Shown: piece after piece, positions 1 through 5,699 of the stretch
Layout: every line of letters starts with the position of its first letter
Position numbering within the stretch: the first letter of the stretch is position 1
The notes under the pieces: generated by a model
What the model was told of the DNA's origin: nothing
The model's input: only the letters and a program-made list of their open reading frames with translations
Databases searched by the model: none
Made by a program: the position numbers and the translations under genes
Assembly (NCBI GenBank): GCA_019746155.1
Contig: JAIESJ010000026.1
Location: forward strand, 1 to 5,699
Reading direction: 5' to 3'
DNA length: 5,699 nucleotides
DNA from: Burkholderiales bacterium
Lineage (GTDB): Bacteria > Pseudomonadota > Gammaproteobacteria > Burkholderiales > SG8-41

Positions 1-6
1 ACGCAT
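1..6 (-). CDS. sdhB: Start of succinate dehydrogenase iron-sulfur subunit (partial, two codons)
   Basis: Only an ATG-CGT (Met-Arg) start is inside the window; the rest lies beyond the left edge. The call rests on context: a GGAG ribosome binding site sits at 13-16 with a 6-nt gap to the ATG, 30 nt after the sdhA stop, exactly where sdhB follows sdhA in the usual sdhCDAB order. Met-Arg also fits the common beginning of proteobacterial SdhB proteins. SdhB would carry the three iron-sulfur clusters that pass electrons from SdhA to the membrane subunits. No protein domain can be seen in two codons, so identity is inferred. Confidence 0.6.
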
Positions 7-20
7 CAATTGCTCCGCTG

Positions 21-37
21 ACTGCTTACTGCTCACT
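21..37. repeat. Short tandem 7-mer in the sdhA-sdhB spacer
   Basis: ACTGCTT (21-27) is followed directly by ACTGCTC (28-34) and a third partial ACT (35-37) that touches the sdhA stop codon. It fills most of the 30-nt gap between sdhA and the sdhB ribosome binding site. It is too short to assign a function; it may be slippage-derived filler. Confidence 0.35.
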
Positions 38-1800
38 CAATATACCCGCGCCTTCGGCTCGAATGTTTCCACGGTCAAGGGTTTGAGATGCACCGGCCTG
101 TAATCAAGCCGGTTACCTTCCTTGTACCATAGCGTGTGCTTCAACCAGTTGGAATCGTCGCGCTGCTGGAAGTCGCTGCGAGCGTGCGCACCGCGACTCT
201 CGGTGCGCACTTCCGCCGAAATCATTGTCGCCAACGCCACTTCGATCAGGTTGTCCAGTTCCAGCGCCTCCACCCGCGCAGTGTTGAACACCCTGCTCTT
301 GTCGCTGATCCGGGTGTGTCTGGCGCGCTCGGCCACTTCCTTGATTCTGTCGACCCCCTGCTTGAGTAAATCACCGAAGCGAAACACGCCGCAGTGAGCC
401 TGCATCACCCGGCGCATCGCCGCACTCACTTCCGCCACGCTTTCGCCATCCTTCTGTGTTTCCAGACGCGCCAGACGCGCCAGCGGGCGGTCTGCCGCAT
501 CGGCCGGCAAAGGCTTGAGATGCGGGTTGCGCTTCAGGTCGTCGATGATCTGCTGGGCCGCCGCCCTTCCGAACACCAGTAAATCCAGTAATGAGTTGCA
601 GCCCAGGCGGTTTGCGCCATGTACCGACACACAGGCGCATTCACCTGCCGCATACAATCCCCTGACCACTTCCTCCGGACCGGACCGGCCGGGCGCAACG
701 ACCTGGCCGTGATAGTTGGCGGGAATCCCGCCCATCATGTAATGCGCTGTGGGTACGACGGGTATCGGCTCCTTGATCGGATCGACATTGGCGAACTTGA
801 TTGCGATCTCGCGGATGCCGGGCAGACGTTTGTTGATGACCTCGGGGCCGAGATGGTCGAGCTTGAGTAGGATATGGTCGCCCTCCTTGCCGGCGCCGCG
901 ACCTTCCTTGATCTCGGTCGCCATGGCGCGCGACACCACGTCGCGGCTGGCGAGGTCCTTGACCGTCGGCGCATAGCGTTCCATGAAGCGCTCGCCGTTC
1001 TTGTTGACCAGGAACCCGCCTTCGCCACGCACGCCTTCGGTGATCAACACGCCGGCACCGTAGACTCCGGTCGGGTGAAACTGGAAAAACTCCATGTCCT
1101 GAAGCGGCAGGCCGGCACGCGCCGCCATGCCCAGTCCGTCGCCCGTGTTGGTGAAGGCATTGGTGCTGGCAGCGTAGATGCGCCCGGCGCCGCCCGTGGC
1201 CAAAAGCGTGGCGCGCGCCTGGAAAATCATTACCTCGCCGGTTTCAATCTCCATCGCCACGACGCCCAGCACGTCGCCGTCCTGATCGCGGATCATATCC
1301 AGTGCCATCCACTCGACGAAGAACTGGGTGTGGGCGCGCAGGTTGCGCTGATACAGCGTATGCAGCATGGCGTGGCCGGTGCGATCCGCCGCCGCGCACG
1401 CACGCTTGACCGCGCGCTCGCCGTAATTGCGGGTATGGCCGCCGAACGGCCGCTGGTAGATCTTGCCGTTGTCGAGCCGGTCGAACGGCATGCCGAAGTG
1501 TTCCAGCTCATAGACGACTTCACTGGCCTTGCGGCACATGAATTCGATCGCATCCTGGTCGCCGAGATAGTCGGAACCCTTGACGGTGTCGTACATGTGC
1601 CAGTGCCAGTTGTCCTCCTCCTCGTTGCCAAGCGAGGCCGACACCCCGCCCTGCGCCGCGACGGTATGCGAGCGCGTCGGAAACACCTTGGAGAGCACGG
1701 CAACCCTGAGGCCAGCCTCCGCCAGTTCGAGCGCCGCGCGCAATCCCGAACCGCCCGCCCCCACCACCACCGCGTCAAACTGCCGCCTGGCTATCGCCAT
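37..1800 (-). CDS. sdhA: Succinate dehydrogenase flavoprotein subunit
   Basis: This is the catalytic subunit of respiratory complex II, which oxidises succinate to fumarate at the cytoplasmic face of the inner membrane and passes electrons to SdhB. The 587-residue length is normal for the family. The N-terminal Rossmann motif GAGGSG (residues 14-19) binds FAD, and the SHTVAAQGG motif supplies His45, the expected site of covalent FAD attachment. Active-site residues known from E. coli SdhA are all recognisable: His242 in HPTG, Thr254-Glu255 in TEGVRGEGG, Arg286 in SRDVV, His353 in TAHYMMGG and Arg398 in HGANRLGCNS. The C-terminal helical domain runs from about residue 450 and includes the RTESRGAH motif near 532-539. 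The ATG start has GGAG at 1811-1814, 10 nt upstream. It begins 3 nt after the sdhD stop, so it is in the sdh operon and probably translationally coupled. No truncation or missing key residue is seen. Confidence 0.98.
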   Translation of the reverse strand: MAIARRQFDAVVVGAGGSGLRAALELAEAGLRVAVLSKVFPTRSHTVAAQGGVSASLGNEEEDNWHWHMYDTVKGSDYLGDQDAIEFMCRKASEVVYELEHFGMPFDRLDNGKIYQRPFGGHTRNYGERAVKRACAAADRTGHAMLHTLYQRNLRAHTQFFVEWMALDMIRDQDGDVLGVVAMEIETGEVMIFQARATLLATGGAGRIYAASTNAFTNTGDGLGMAARAGLPLQDMEFFQFHPTGVYGAGVLITEGVRGEGGFLVNKNGERFMERYAPTVKDLASRDVVSRAMATEIKEGRGAGKEGDHILLKLDHLGPEVINKRLPGIREIAIKFANVDPIKEPIPVVPTAHYMMGGIPANYHGQVVAPGRSGPEEVVRGLYAAGECACVSVHGANRLGCNSLLDLLVFGRAAAQQIIDDLKRNPHLKPLPADAADRPLARLARLETQKDGESVAEVSAAMRRVMQAHCGVFRFGDLLKQGVDRIKEVAERARHTRISDKSRVFNTARVEALELDNLIEVALATMISAEVRTESRGAHARSDFQQRDDSNWLKHTLWYKEGNRLDYRPVHLKPLTVETFEPKARVY

Positions 1801-1803
1801 ATT

Positions 1804-2151
1804 CTACGCACTCCAGAGTATCTGCACCGCCCACACCGCGTACCAGGCAAGCGCCAGGATCACCACGACATGCAGTGTCAGCCGCAGGTCGGTGGGTTTG
1901 ATGTAATCCATGAAAATATTGCGCATGCCGACCCACGCGTGAACGCACAGGCTCAGCAGGAACAGCACCGTCGCATAACGCATTACCGGCAGCGCCCACA
2001 ACGCTTTCCAGTGCGGGTAATCGAGTTTGGGCATGCCCGCCAGAACCGCGAGGAGCAGCAGGGTATAAATCGCCATGACCACCGCGGTGACGCGCTGCGC
2101 CAGCCAGTCGCGCAGTCCGTAATGGGCGCCGACCACTTCGCGTTTCACCAT
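1804..2151 (-). CDS. sdhD: Succinate dehydrogenase membrane anchor subunit
   Basis: This 115-residue protein is the second small membrane subunit of complex II; with SdhC it anchors the SdhAB dimer, holds haem b and forms the ubiquinone site. Three hydrophobic segments are visible, at about residues 20-40, 52-76 and 90-113. The motif VHAWVGM places a haem-ligand-type His at residue 71, and MDYIKP gives Asp82-Tyr83, matching the E. coli SdhD positions for the haem ligand and quinone-site Tyr. I chose the ATG at 2151 because it has a GGGAG site (2159-2163) 7 nt upstream and gives a family-length protein; a much longer in-frame extension reads antisense through sdhC and is not credible. The start overlaps the end of sdhC by 7 nt (ATGGTGA), suggesting coupled translation. 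The stop is TAG. Sequence divergence in this family is high, but the motifs and neighbours leave little doubt. Confidence 0.95.
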   Translation of the reverse strand: MVKREVVGAHYGLRDWLAQRVTAVVMAIYTLLLLAVLAGMPKLDYPHWKALWALPVMRYATVLFLLSLCVHAWVGMRNIFMDYIKPTDLRLTLHVVVILALAWYAVWAVQILWSA

Positions 2152-2519
2152 AGCATCGCTCCCGCCACCAGCGTCAGGCCTATGCTCACGATCAGTACCG
2201 CCTTGCTGCTGGCGCGCGCTGCGCCAAGCCCGGTGCCGCGATCCAGATCCAGCGCCAAGTGGCGAATGCCGGCGCACAGATGATGCAGATAAGCCCACAC
2301 CAGACCCAGTAATATGAGCTTGAGCAGCGGGCTGGCCACCGCGGATCTGAAAGCTTCGAACGTCTGCGGCGTGGCGAGGCTTTGCTGCAGCAGCCACAGC
2401 AGCAGCGGGATGAACAAAAACAGCACGGCGCCGCTGATCCGGTGCATGCCCGATACGACGGCCATCACCGGAAACCGTATCTTGGTGAGATCGAGGTGTT
2501 TGGGTCTGGATTTTGACAT
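2145..2519 (-). CDS. sdhC: Succinate dehydrogenase cytochrome b556 subunit
   Basis: First gene of the operon, 124 residues; the large cytochrome b subunit of complex II that shares haem b and the ubiquinone pocket with SdhD. The N-terminal RPKHLDL...IRFP stretch leads to SGMHRISG (residues 23-30), whose Ser23 and Arg27 correspond to the quinone-site Ser and Arg of the family. HLCAGIRH (80-87) carries His80, the expected haem axial ligand. Three membrane spans lie at about 28-48, 66-88 and 103-123. The ATG at 2519 was chosen over an in-frame TTG nine codons upstream (2546): the TTG has GGAG only 2 nt before it, and the ATG gives the usual family N-terminus (MSKSRPK). The ATG itself has only a weak purine-rich stretch (AAGAAGAAAG) upstream, so the start is less certain than the identity. 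Confidence 0.94.
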   Translation of the reverse strand: MSKSRPKHLDLTKIRFPVMAVVSGMHRISGAVLFLFIPLLLWLLQQSLATPQTFEAFRSAVASPLLKLILLGLVWAYLHHLCAGIRHLALDLDRGTGLGAARASSKAVLIVSIGLTLVAGAMLW

Positions 2520-2520
2520 C

Positions 2521-2541
2521 TGGGACTTTCTTCTTGGGACT
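2521..2541. repeat. Direct repeat TGGGACT in the sdhC leader
   Basis: TGGGACT occurs at 2521-2527 and again at 2535-2541, a 14-bp period, directly upstream of the sdhC ATG and inside the predicted leader. It could be chance or a small regulatory repeat; nothing in the sequence decides. Confidence 0.3.
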
Positions 2542-2554
2542 GCCAAGACTCCGG

Positions 2555-2583
2555 ATTTTAACAGTTTTCACCGCATCACAGAA
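2555..2583 (-). promoter_or_regulatory. Candidate sdhC promoter (extended -10)
   Basis: Read on the minus strand, TGTTAAAAT (2555-2563) is an extended -10 element: TGn followed by TAAAAT, five of six matches to TATAAT. The hexamer 17 nt upstream, TTCTGT at 2578-2583, is a poor -35, which an extended -10 can compensate for. Transcription would begin near 2548 and give a leader of about 28 nt before the sdhC ATG. This is the best candidate found on this strand, but is not strongly supported. Confidence 0.42.
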
Positions 2584-2640
2584 GGGGCGCAGCGTTACCA
2601 AAATTGAACCGACAGTTGAATTTTGTATGCAGTTAACAAC

Positions 2641-2670
2641 TTGTCACTGCTACCCCGCATTAGTTATGAT
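2641..2670 (+). promoter_or_regulatory. sigma70-like promoter for mdh
   Basis: TTGTCA (2641-2646; five of six to TTGACA) and TATGAT (2665-2670; five of six to TATAAT) are separated by 18 nt. Transcription would start near 2677 and leave a leader of about 83 nt before mdh. This is the strongest promoter-like pair in the divergent region. The leader end (about 2714-2740) is A/C-rich and looks unstructured. Confidence 0.6.
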
Positions 2671-2681
2671 GCAGCGTTCAA

Positions 2682-2693
2682 CGAGCGGGCTCG
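2682..2693. promoter_or_regulatory. Palindrome at the predicted mdh transcription start
   Basis: CGAGC-GG-GCTCG is a perfect 5-bp inverted repeat around a 2-bp centre, a few bases downstream of the predicted mdh start site near 2677. The position suits a repressor operator; as RNA it could form only a 4-bp stem with a CGGG loop. A GC-rich palindrome of this size can occur by chance. Confidence 0.3.
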
Positions 2694-2759
2694 CGTTAAT
2701 CACGTCCCGCTTTCCACCACAACAACAAAATTACATTCCATATTTCAGGAGTTTGAACC

Positions 2760-3749
2760 ATGAAACGTCCCATGCGCGTCGCGGTTACCGGGGCCGCCGG
2801 CCAGATCGGCTACAGCATGCTGTTCAGAATCGCCAGCGGCGAGATGCTGGGCAAGGACCAGCCGGTGATCCTGCAGCTGCTCGAGATTCCCGACGAAAAG
2901 GCGCAGAAGGCGCTCAAGGGCGTGATGATGGAACTCGACGATTGCGCCTTCCCGCTGCTGCAAAGCATGGTTGCCACGTCCGACCCCATGGTTGCATTCA
3001 AGGACGCCGACGTGGCGCTGCTCGTGGGTGCCCGCCCGCGCGGCCCGGGCATGGAACGCAAGGACCTGCTCGAAGCCAACGGCAAGATCTTCGGTCCGCA
3101 AGGCAAGGCGCTGTCGGAAGTTGCAAGCCGTGACGTCAAGGTCCTCGTCGTGGGCAACCCGGCCAACACTAACTGCCTGATTACAATGAAGAATGCGCCA
3201 GGGCTGCAAGCCGGAAATTTCTCGGCGATGATGCGCCTTGACCACAACCGCGCGCTCACCCAAGTGGCTCAAAAAACCGGCCGGCCGGTGGCCAGCGTGC
3301 GCAAAATGACCGTCTGGGGCAACCATTCGGCTACCCAGTATCCGGACCTTTTCCACGCCGAGGTCGACGGTCAAAACGCAGCCAAACTGATCAACGACCA
3401 GAAATGGGTGGAAGACTATTTCATCCCCACCATCCAGAAGCGCGGTGCGGCGATCATCGAAGCGCGCGGACTTTCCTCCGCCGCCAGCGCGGCAAACGCG
3501 GCGATGGACCACGTTCGCAACTGGATTTACGGTACGGGCGATGGCGACTGGGTCAGCATGGGTATTCCTTCCGACGGCAGCTATGACATTCCGGAAGGTG
3601 TCATCTACGGCTACCCCGTGACCTGCAAAAACGGCAAATACGAGATCGTGAAAGGTCTCGATATCAGCGATTTCAGCCGCTCGCGCATGCAGGCGACGCT
3701 CAAGGAACTGCATGAAGAACGCGATTCGATCAAGCACCTGCTCGGCTGA
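2760..3749 (+). CDS. mdh: Malate dehydrogenase (NAD-dependent)
   Basis: Cytoplasmic TCA enzyme that interconverts malate and oxaloacetate with NAD(H). The 329-residue length and sequence fit the bacterial MDH group related to cytosolic eukaryotic enzymes rather than the ~312-residue E. coli type. GAAGQIG (residues 11-17) is the nucleotide-binding loop. Glu42, at the end of the second strand (LLEIP), favours NAD over NADP by family rule. The mobile substrate loop ARPRGPGMERKDLL spans 91-104 with Arg92, Arg94 and Arg100. NPANTN is at 133-138. The catalytic pair is Asp161 in RLDHNRA, with substrate-binding Arg164, and His189 in WGNHS. The ATG has AGGAG at 2747-2751, 8 nt upstream. It is transcribed away from sdhC and is followed 21 nt later by a strong hairpin, so it may form its own transcript or a partly terminated one with prpC. 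Confidence 0.98.
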   Translation: MKRPMRVAVTGAAGQIGYSMLFRIASGEMLGKDQPVILQLLEIPDEKAQKALKGVMMELDDCAFPLLQSMVATSDPMVAFKDADVALLVGARPRGPGMERKDLLEANGKIFGPQGKALSEVASRDVKVLVVGNPANTNCLITMKNAPGLQAGNFSAMMRLDHNRALTQVAQKTGRPVASVRKMTVWGNHSATQYPDLFHAEVDGQNAAKLINDQKWVEDYFIPTIQKRGAAIIEARGLSSAASAANAAMDHVRNWIYGTGDGDWVSMGIPSDGSYDIPEGVIYGYPVTCKNGKYEIVKGLDISDFSRSRMQATLKELHEERDSIKHLLG

Positions 3750-3770
3750 GCCGGACATTTGAATGATGCG

Positions 3771-3817
3771 AACGGGGAGGCGCGACTTCGTTAATCGCGC
3801 CGCCCCGTTTTCTCTTT
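3771..3817 (+). terminator. Rho-independent terminator-like hairpin between mdh and prpC
   Basis: The left arm AACGGGGAGGCGCGA (3771-3785) pairs with the right arm TCGCGCCGCCCCGTT (3795-3809): 14 of 15 positions match, with one A/G mismatch, around a 9-nt loop (3786-3794). A T-rich run TTTTCTCTTT (3808-3817) follows at once, as expected of an intrinsic terminator. It lies 21 nt after the mdh stop. The prpC ribosome binding site begins only 6 nt after the T run, leaving no room for a separate prpC promoter downstream of the hairpin. It is therefore either an mdh terminator with read-through or a conditional attenuator for prpC. No convincing promoter was seen at 3700-3770. Confidence 0.8.
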
Positions 3818-3834
3818 GCGACAAGGAGAACGAA

Positions 3835-5007
3835 ATGAGTGAAGCACCTTCCGGCTCCAAGCCCAAGAAATCCGTGGCGCTGTCCGGCGTCCCGGCGGGC
3901 AATACCGCGCTGTGCACCGTCGGCCTCACGGGTAACGATCTGCACTACCGCGGCTATGACATCCTCGACATCGCCGACCAATGCGAGTTCGAGGAAATCG
4001 CCTATCTCCTGGTGCACGGCAGGCTGCCCACCAGCGCCGAACTCGCCGGCTACAAGACCAAGCTGAAATCGATGCGCGGCCTGCCCGAGTCGGTGCGCGA
4101 GGCGTTGGAACGCGTGCCCGCTGCGGCGCACCCGATGGACGTGATGCGCACCGGCTGTTCCGTGCTGGGTACGGTGCTGCCGGAAAAGGATGACCACAAC
4201 CTGGCCGGCGCGCGCGACATCGCCGACCGGCTGATGGCCTCGTTCGGCTCGATGCTGCTCTACTGGTATCACTACAGCCACCATGGCCGGCGCATCGATG
4301 TCGAAACCGACGACAACTCGATCGGCGGCCACTTCCTGCATCTGCTGCACGGACGTCCCCCCCAGGATTTCTGGGTGAAGGCCATGCACACTTCGCTCAT
4401 CCTCTACGCCGAGCATGAATTCAACGCCTCGACCTTCACTGCCCGCGTCATCGCCGGCACTGGCTCCGACATGTATTCGGCGATCACCGGCGCGATCGGC
4501 GCGCTCAGAGGCCCCAAGCACGGCGGCGCCAACGAAGTCGGATTCGAGGTGATGAGCCGCTACCAGACCCCTGATGAAGCGGAAAACGACATCGTCACGC
4601 GCCTCGCCAACAAAGAGGTCATCATCGGCTTCGGCCATCCGGTCTATACCATCGCCGACCCCCGCAACAAAGTGATCAAGGAAGTCGCGCGCACGCTGTC
4701 GAAAAACACCCACGACATGGCCATGTTCAATATCGCCGAACGCATCGAGACGGTGATGATGCGCGAGAAGAAAATGTTCGCCAACCTCGACTGGTTCTCC
4801 GCGGTGTCGTACCACAAGATGGGCATTCCGACGCCGATGTTCACGCCGATTTTCGTGATTGCGCGCACCAGCGGCTGGGCAGCGCATGTGATCGAGCAGC
4901 GCATCGACAACAAGATCATCCGCCCGACGGCGGTCTACACCGGCCCGGAAAACCTCAAGTTCGTGCCGATCGACCAGCGCGGTAAGACCGTCAAAGGAAA
5001 CAAATAA
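3835..5007 (+). CDS. prpC: 2-methylcitrate synthase
   Basis: First committed enzyme of the methylcitrate cycle: condenses propionyl-CoA with oxaloacetate to 2-methylcitrate and CoA. The 390-residue protein belongs to the citrate synthase superfamily but is PrpC rather than GltA. It is short, lacks the N-terminal beta domain of GltA, and from about residue 9 carries the PrpC signature KPKKSVALSGVPAG followed by NTALCTVG...DLHYRGYDIL. The catalytic residues are His229 in GPKHGG, His268 in GFGHPVY and Asp319 in NLDWFS, each shifted by exactly six residues from the known Salmonella PrpC positions (235, 274, 325). The chosen ATG has AAGGAG at 3823-3828, 6 nt upstream; an in-frame ATG 24 codons earlier would read through the terminator hairpin and lacks a good binding site. 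A run of seven C at 4357-4363 leaves the frame intact. PrpC enzymes often also accept acetyl-CoA, so some citrate synthase activity is possible. Confidence 0.96.
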   Translation: MSEAPSGSKPKKSVALSGVPAGNTALCTVGLTGNDLHYRGYDILDIADQCEFEEIAYLLVHGRLPTSAELAGYKTKLKSMRGLPESVREALERVPAAAHPMDVMRTGCSVLGTVLPEKDDHNLAGARDIADRLMASFGSMLLYWYHYSHHGRRIDVETDDNSIGGHFLHLLHGRPPQDFWVKAMHTSLILYAEHEFNASTFTARVIAGTGSDMYSAITGAIGALRGPKHGGANEVGFEVMSRYQTPDEAENDIVTRLANKEVIIGFGHPVYTIADPRNKVIKEVARTLSKNTHDMAMFNIAERIETVMMREKKMFANLDWFSAVSYHKMGIPTPMFTPIFVIARTSGWAAHVIEQRIDNKIIRPTAVYTGPENLKFVPIDQRGKTVKGNK

Positions 5008-5014
5008 AAGCATT

Positions 5015-5137
5015 GACGCAAAGGGTTGCAAAGCAAAAACAAGAAATGAAAAAGCGATAACACAAAGGACACGAAGCAACGCGATGATTTTTCTGGTTTT
5101 TCCTTTGCGTCCTTTGTGTCCTTCGTGTTCGGCTTTT
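5015..5137. repeat. Inverted clusters of a 9-bp repeat in the prpC-prpD spacer
   Basis: The AT-rich 150-nt spacer contains three tandem 9-mers, CCTTTGCGT (5102-5110), CCTTTGTGT (5111-5119) and CCTTCGTGT (5120-5128). Copies in the opposite orientation lie upstream: ACGCAAAGG (5016-5024), a degenerate one at 5025-5033, ACACAAAGG (5060-5068) and ACACGAAGC (5069-5077). The arms 5060-5076 and 5103-5119 pair over 17 positions with one mismatch and one G-T wobble, around a 26-nt loop, and an outer AAAAGC (5050-5055) can pair with GCTTTT (5132-5137). The minus strand reads as spurious tripeptide repeats (NTKDTKDAK), a pattern I recall from dispersed intergenic repeats of environmental proteobacteria. 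The hairpin ends 9 nt before the prpD ribosome binding site. It does not look like a simple terminator because no T run directly follows the stem. Confidence 0.75.
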
Positions 5138-5157
5138 GATTTTTTAGGAATCCAAAA

Positions 5158-5699
5158 ATGTCCTCGCACATCTCCAATGCCCGCCCCAAGCCCGACAAAG
5201 TCCTGACCGACATCGCCGACTACGTCGCGAAAACGCCAATAAAAAGTGCGGAGGCCTACAACACTGCACGGTTGTGTCTGATGGACACGCTGGGTTGCGG
5301 ACTGGAAGCGCTGTCCTATCCCGCCTGCATCAAGCTGCTAGGGCCGATCGTGCCCGGTACCCTCGTGCCCAACGGCGCCAAAGTGCCGGGCACGCCATTC
5401 CAGCTCGATCCGGTGATGGCGGCATTCAACATCGGCTGCATGATCCGCTGGCTGGACTTCAACGACACCTGGCTCGCGGCGGAATGGGGGCACCCTTCCG
5501 ACAACCTCGGCGGCATCCTCGCCGCCGCCGACTGGCTGTCGCGCAACGCCGTGGCTGCCGGCAAAAAACCGCTGGTGATGCGCGATGTGCTCACCGCCAT
5601 GATCAAGGCACACGAAATCCAGGGCGTAATCGCGCTCGAGAACAGCTTCAACCGCGTCGGGCTGGATCATGTGGTGCTGGTAAAAGTCGCCTCCACCGC
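5158..5699 (+). CDS. prpD: 2-methylcitrate dehydratase (N-terminal part)
   Basis: Second enzyme of the methylcitrate cycle: removes water from 2-methylcitrate to give 2-methyl-cis-aconitate without an iron-sulfur cluster. The first 180 codons are present and open to the right edge; full-length family members have about 480 residues. The visible part is the all-helical MmgE/PrpD domain, with conserved blocks LDTLGCGLEAL (residues 43-53), LLGPIVPGT (60-68), PNGAKVPGT (71-79), IRWLDFNDTWLAAEWGHPSD (about 97-116) and AHEIQGVIALENSFNRVGLD (about 151-170). All of these closely resemble E. coli PrpD. The ATG has AGGAA at 5146-5150, 7 nt upstream, and lies 150 nt after the prpC stop; no promoter stands out in the spacer, so co-transcription with prpC is likely. 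Presence of prpD suggests the classic PrpD route rather than the AcnD/PrpF route, though the genes beyond the edge cannot be seen. Confidence 0.96.
   Translation, partial: MSSHISNARPKPDKVLTDIADYVAKTPIKSAEAYNTARLCLMDTLGCGLEALSYPACIKLLGPIVPGTLVPNGAKVPGTPFQLDPVMAAFNIGCMIRWLDFNDTWLAAEWGHPSDNLGGILAAADWLSRNAVAAGKKPLVMRDVLTAMIKAHEIQGVIALENSFNRVGLDHVVLVKVAST

Noticed and set aside
874..2283. 469-codon plus-strand open frame opposite sdhA, sdhD and sdhC
   Set aside because: It is antisense to three firmly identified genes, has a low-complexity His/Arg/Ala-rich product with no recognisable domain, and is the usual shadow frame of GC-rich coding sequence.
2632..2646. ArcA-like GTTA-n7-GTCA direct repeat ahead of mdh
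   Set aside because: Only one degenerate pair at 11-bp spacing, overlapping the -35 box, and ArcA is not generally expected in betaproteobacteria; likely chance.
3763..3834. Upstream in-frame ATG giving a 414-residue PrpC
   Set aside because: The extension encodes the terminator hairpin, has no good ribosome binding site and does not resemble PrpC N-termini; the ATG at 3835 has AAGGAG at ideal spacing.
2745..3929. 394-codon minus-strand open frame opposite mdh
   Set aside because: Same pattern: mirrors the codon structure of mdh, spans the terminator hairpin and shows no domain or credible start.
4357..4363. Run of seven C inside prpC as a possible phase-variation or frameshift site
   Set aside because: The reading frame continues intact through conserved PrpC sequence, and a single C7 in a metabolic gene is unremarkable in GC-rich DNA.
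3835..5007. Annotation as TCA citrate synthase GltA
   Set aside because: Length, the KPKKSVALSGVPAG signature, catalytic residue spacing and the adjacent prpD all point to 2-methylcitrate synthase.
3730..5169. 479-codon minus-strand open frame opposite prpC
   Set aside because: Antisense shadow of prpC rich in His, Val, Asp and Arg; its N-terminal part is produced by the 9-bp repeats and has no family resemblance.
5316..5670. Two minus-strand frames of about 110 codons opposite prpD
   Set aside because: They overlap each other in different frames and lie wholly within the well-conserved prpD coding region.

Overview
The window is a stretch of ordinary central metabolism from a Gram-negative proteobacterium, most likely a betaproteobacterium. 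The base composition is GC-rich with G/C-rich third codon positions. The SdhC/SdhD pair is of the proteobacterial b-haem type. The malate dehydrogenase is of the long, ~330-residue type common in Betaproteobacteria. An sdhCDAB operon running away from a divergent mdh is also a familiar betaproteobacterial arrangement. The lineage call rests on protein resemblance and gene order, not on a search.

Layout. Positions 1-2519 (minus strand) hold the succinate dehydrogenase operon in the order sdhC, sdhD, sdhA, sdhB. Only the first two codons of sdhB lie inside the window. The sdhC and sdhD reading frames overlap by 7 nt, and sdhD and sdhA are 3 nt apart. Positions 2520-2759 are a divergent regulatory region with a good sigma70-like promoter facing mdh and a weaker extended -10 facing sdhC. 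On the plus strand, mdh (2760-3749) is followed by a strong terminator-like hairpin (3771-3817). Next come prpC (2-methylcitrate synthase, 3835-5007), a 150-nt AT-rich spacer containing inverted clusters of a 9-bp repeat, and the first 180 codons of prpD (2-methylcitrate dehydratase), which runs off the right edge.

How the genes work together. PrpC condenses propionyl-CoA with oxaloacetate and PrpD dehydrates the product. The later methylcitrate-cycle steps (an aconitase and PrpB, neither seen here) release pyruvate and succinate. Succinate dehydrogenase oxidises that succinate to fumarate, and after fumarase, malate dehydrogenase regenerates the oxaloacetate that PrpC consumes. The locus therefore carries much of the loop that recycles the acceptor during propionyl-CoA oxidation, alongside normal TCA function.

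No mobile element, CRISPR array, tRNA, rRNA or unknown protein family was found. All coding space is accounted for by recognisable enzymes. The points worth a second look are non-coding: the hairpin just ahead of prpC, the 9-bp repeat cluster ahead of prpD, and the sdhC-mdh divergent region.
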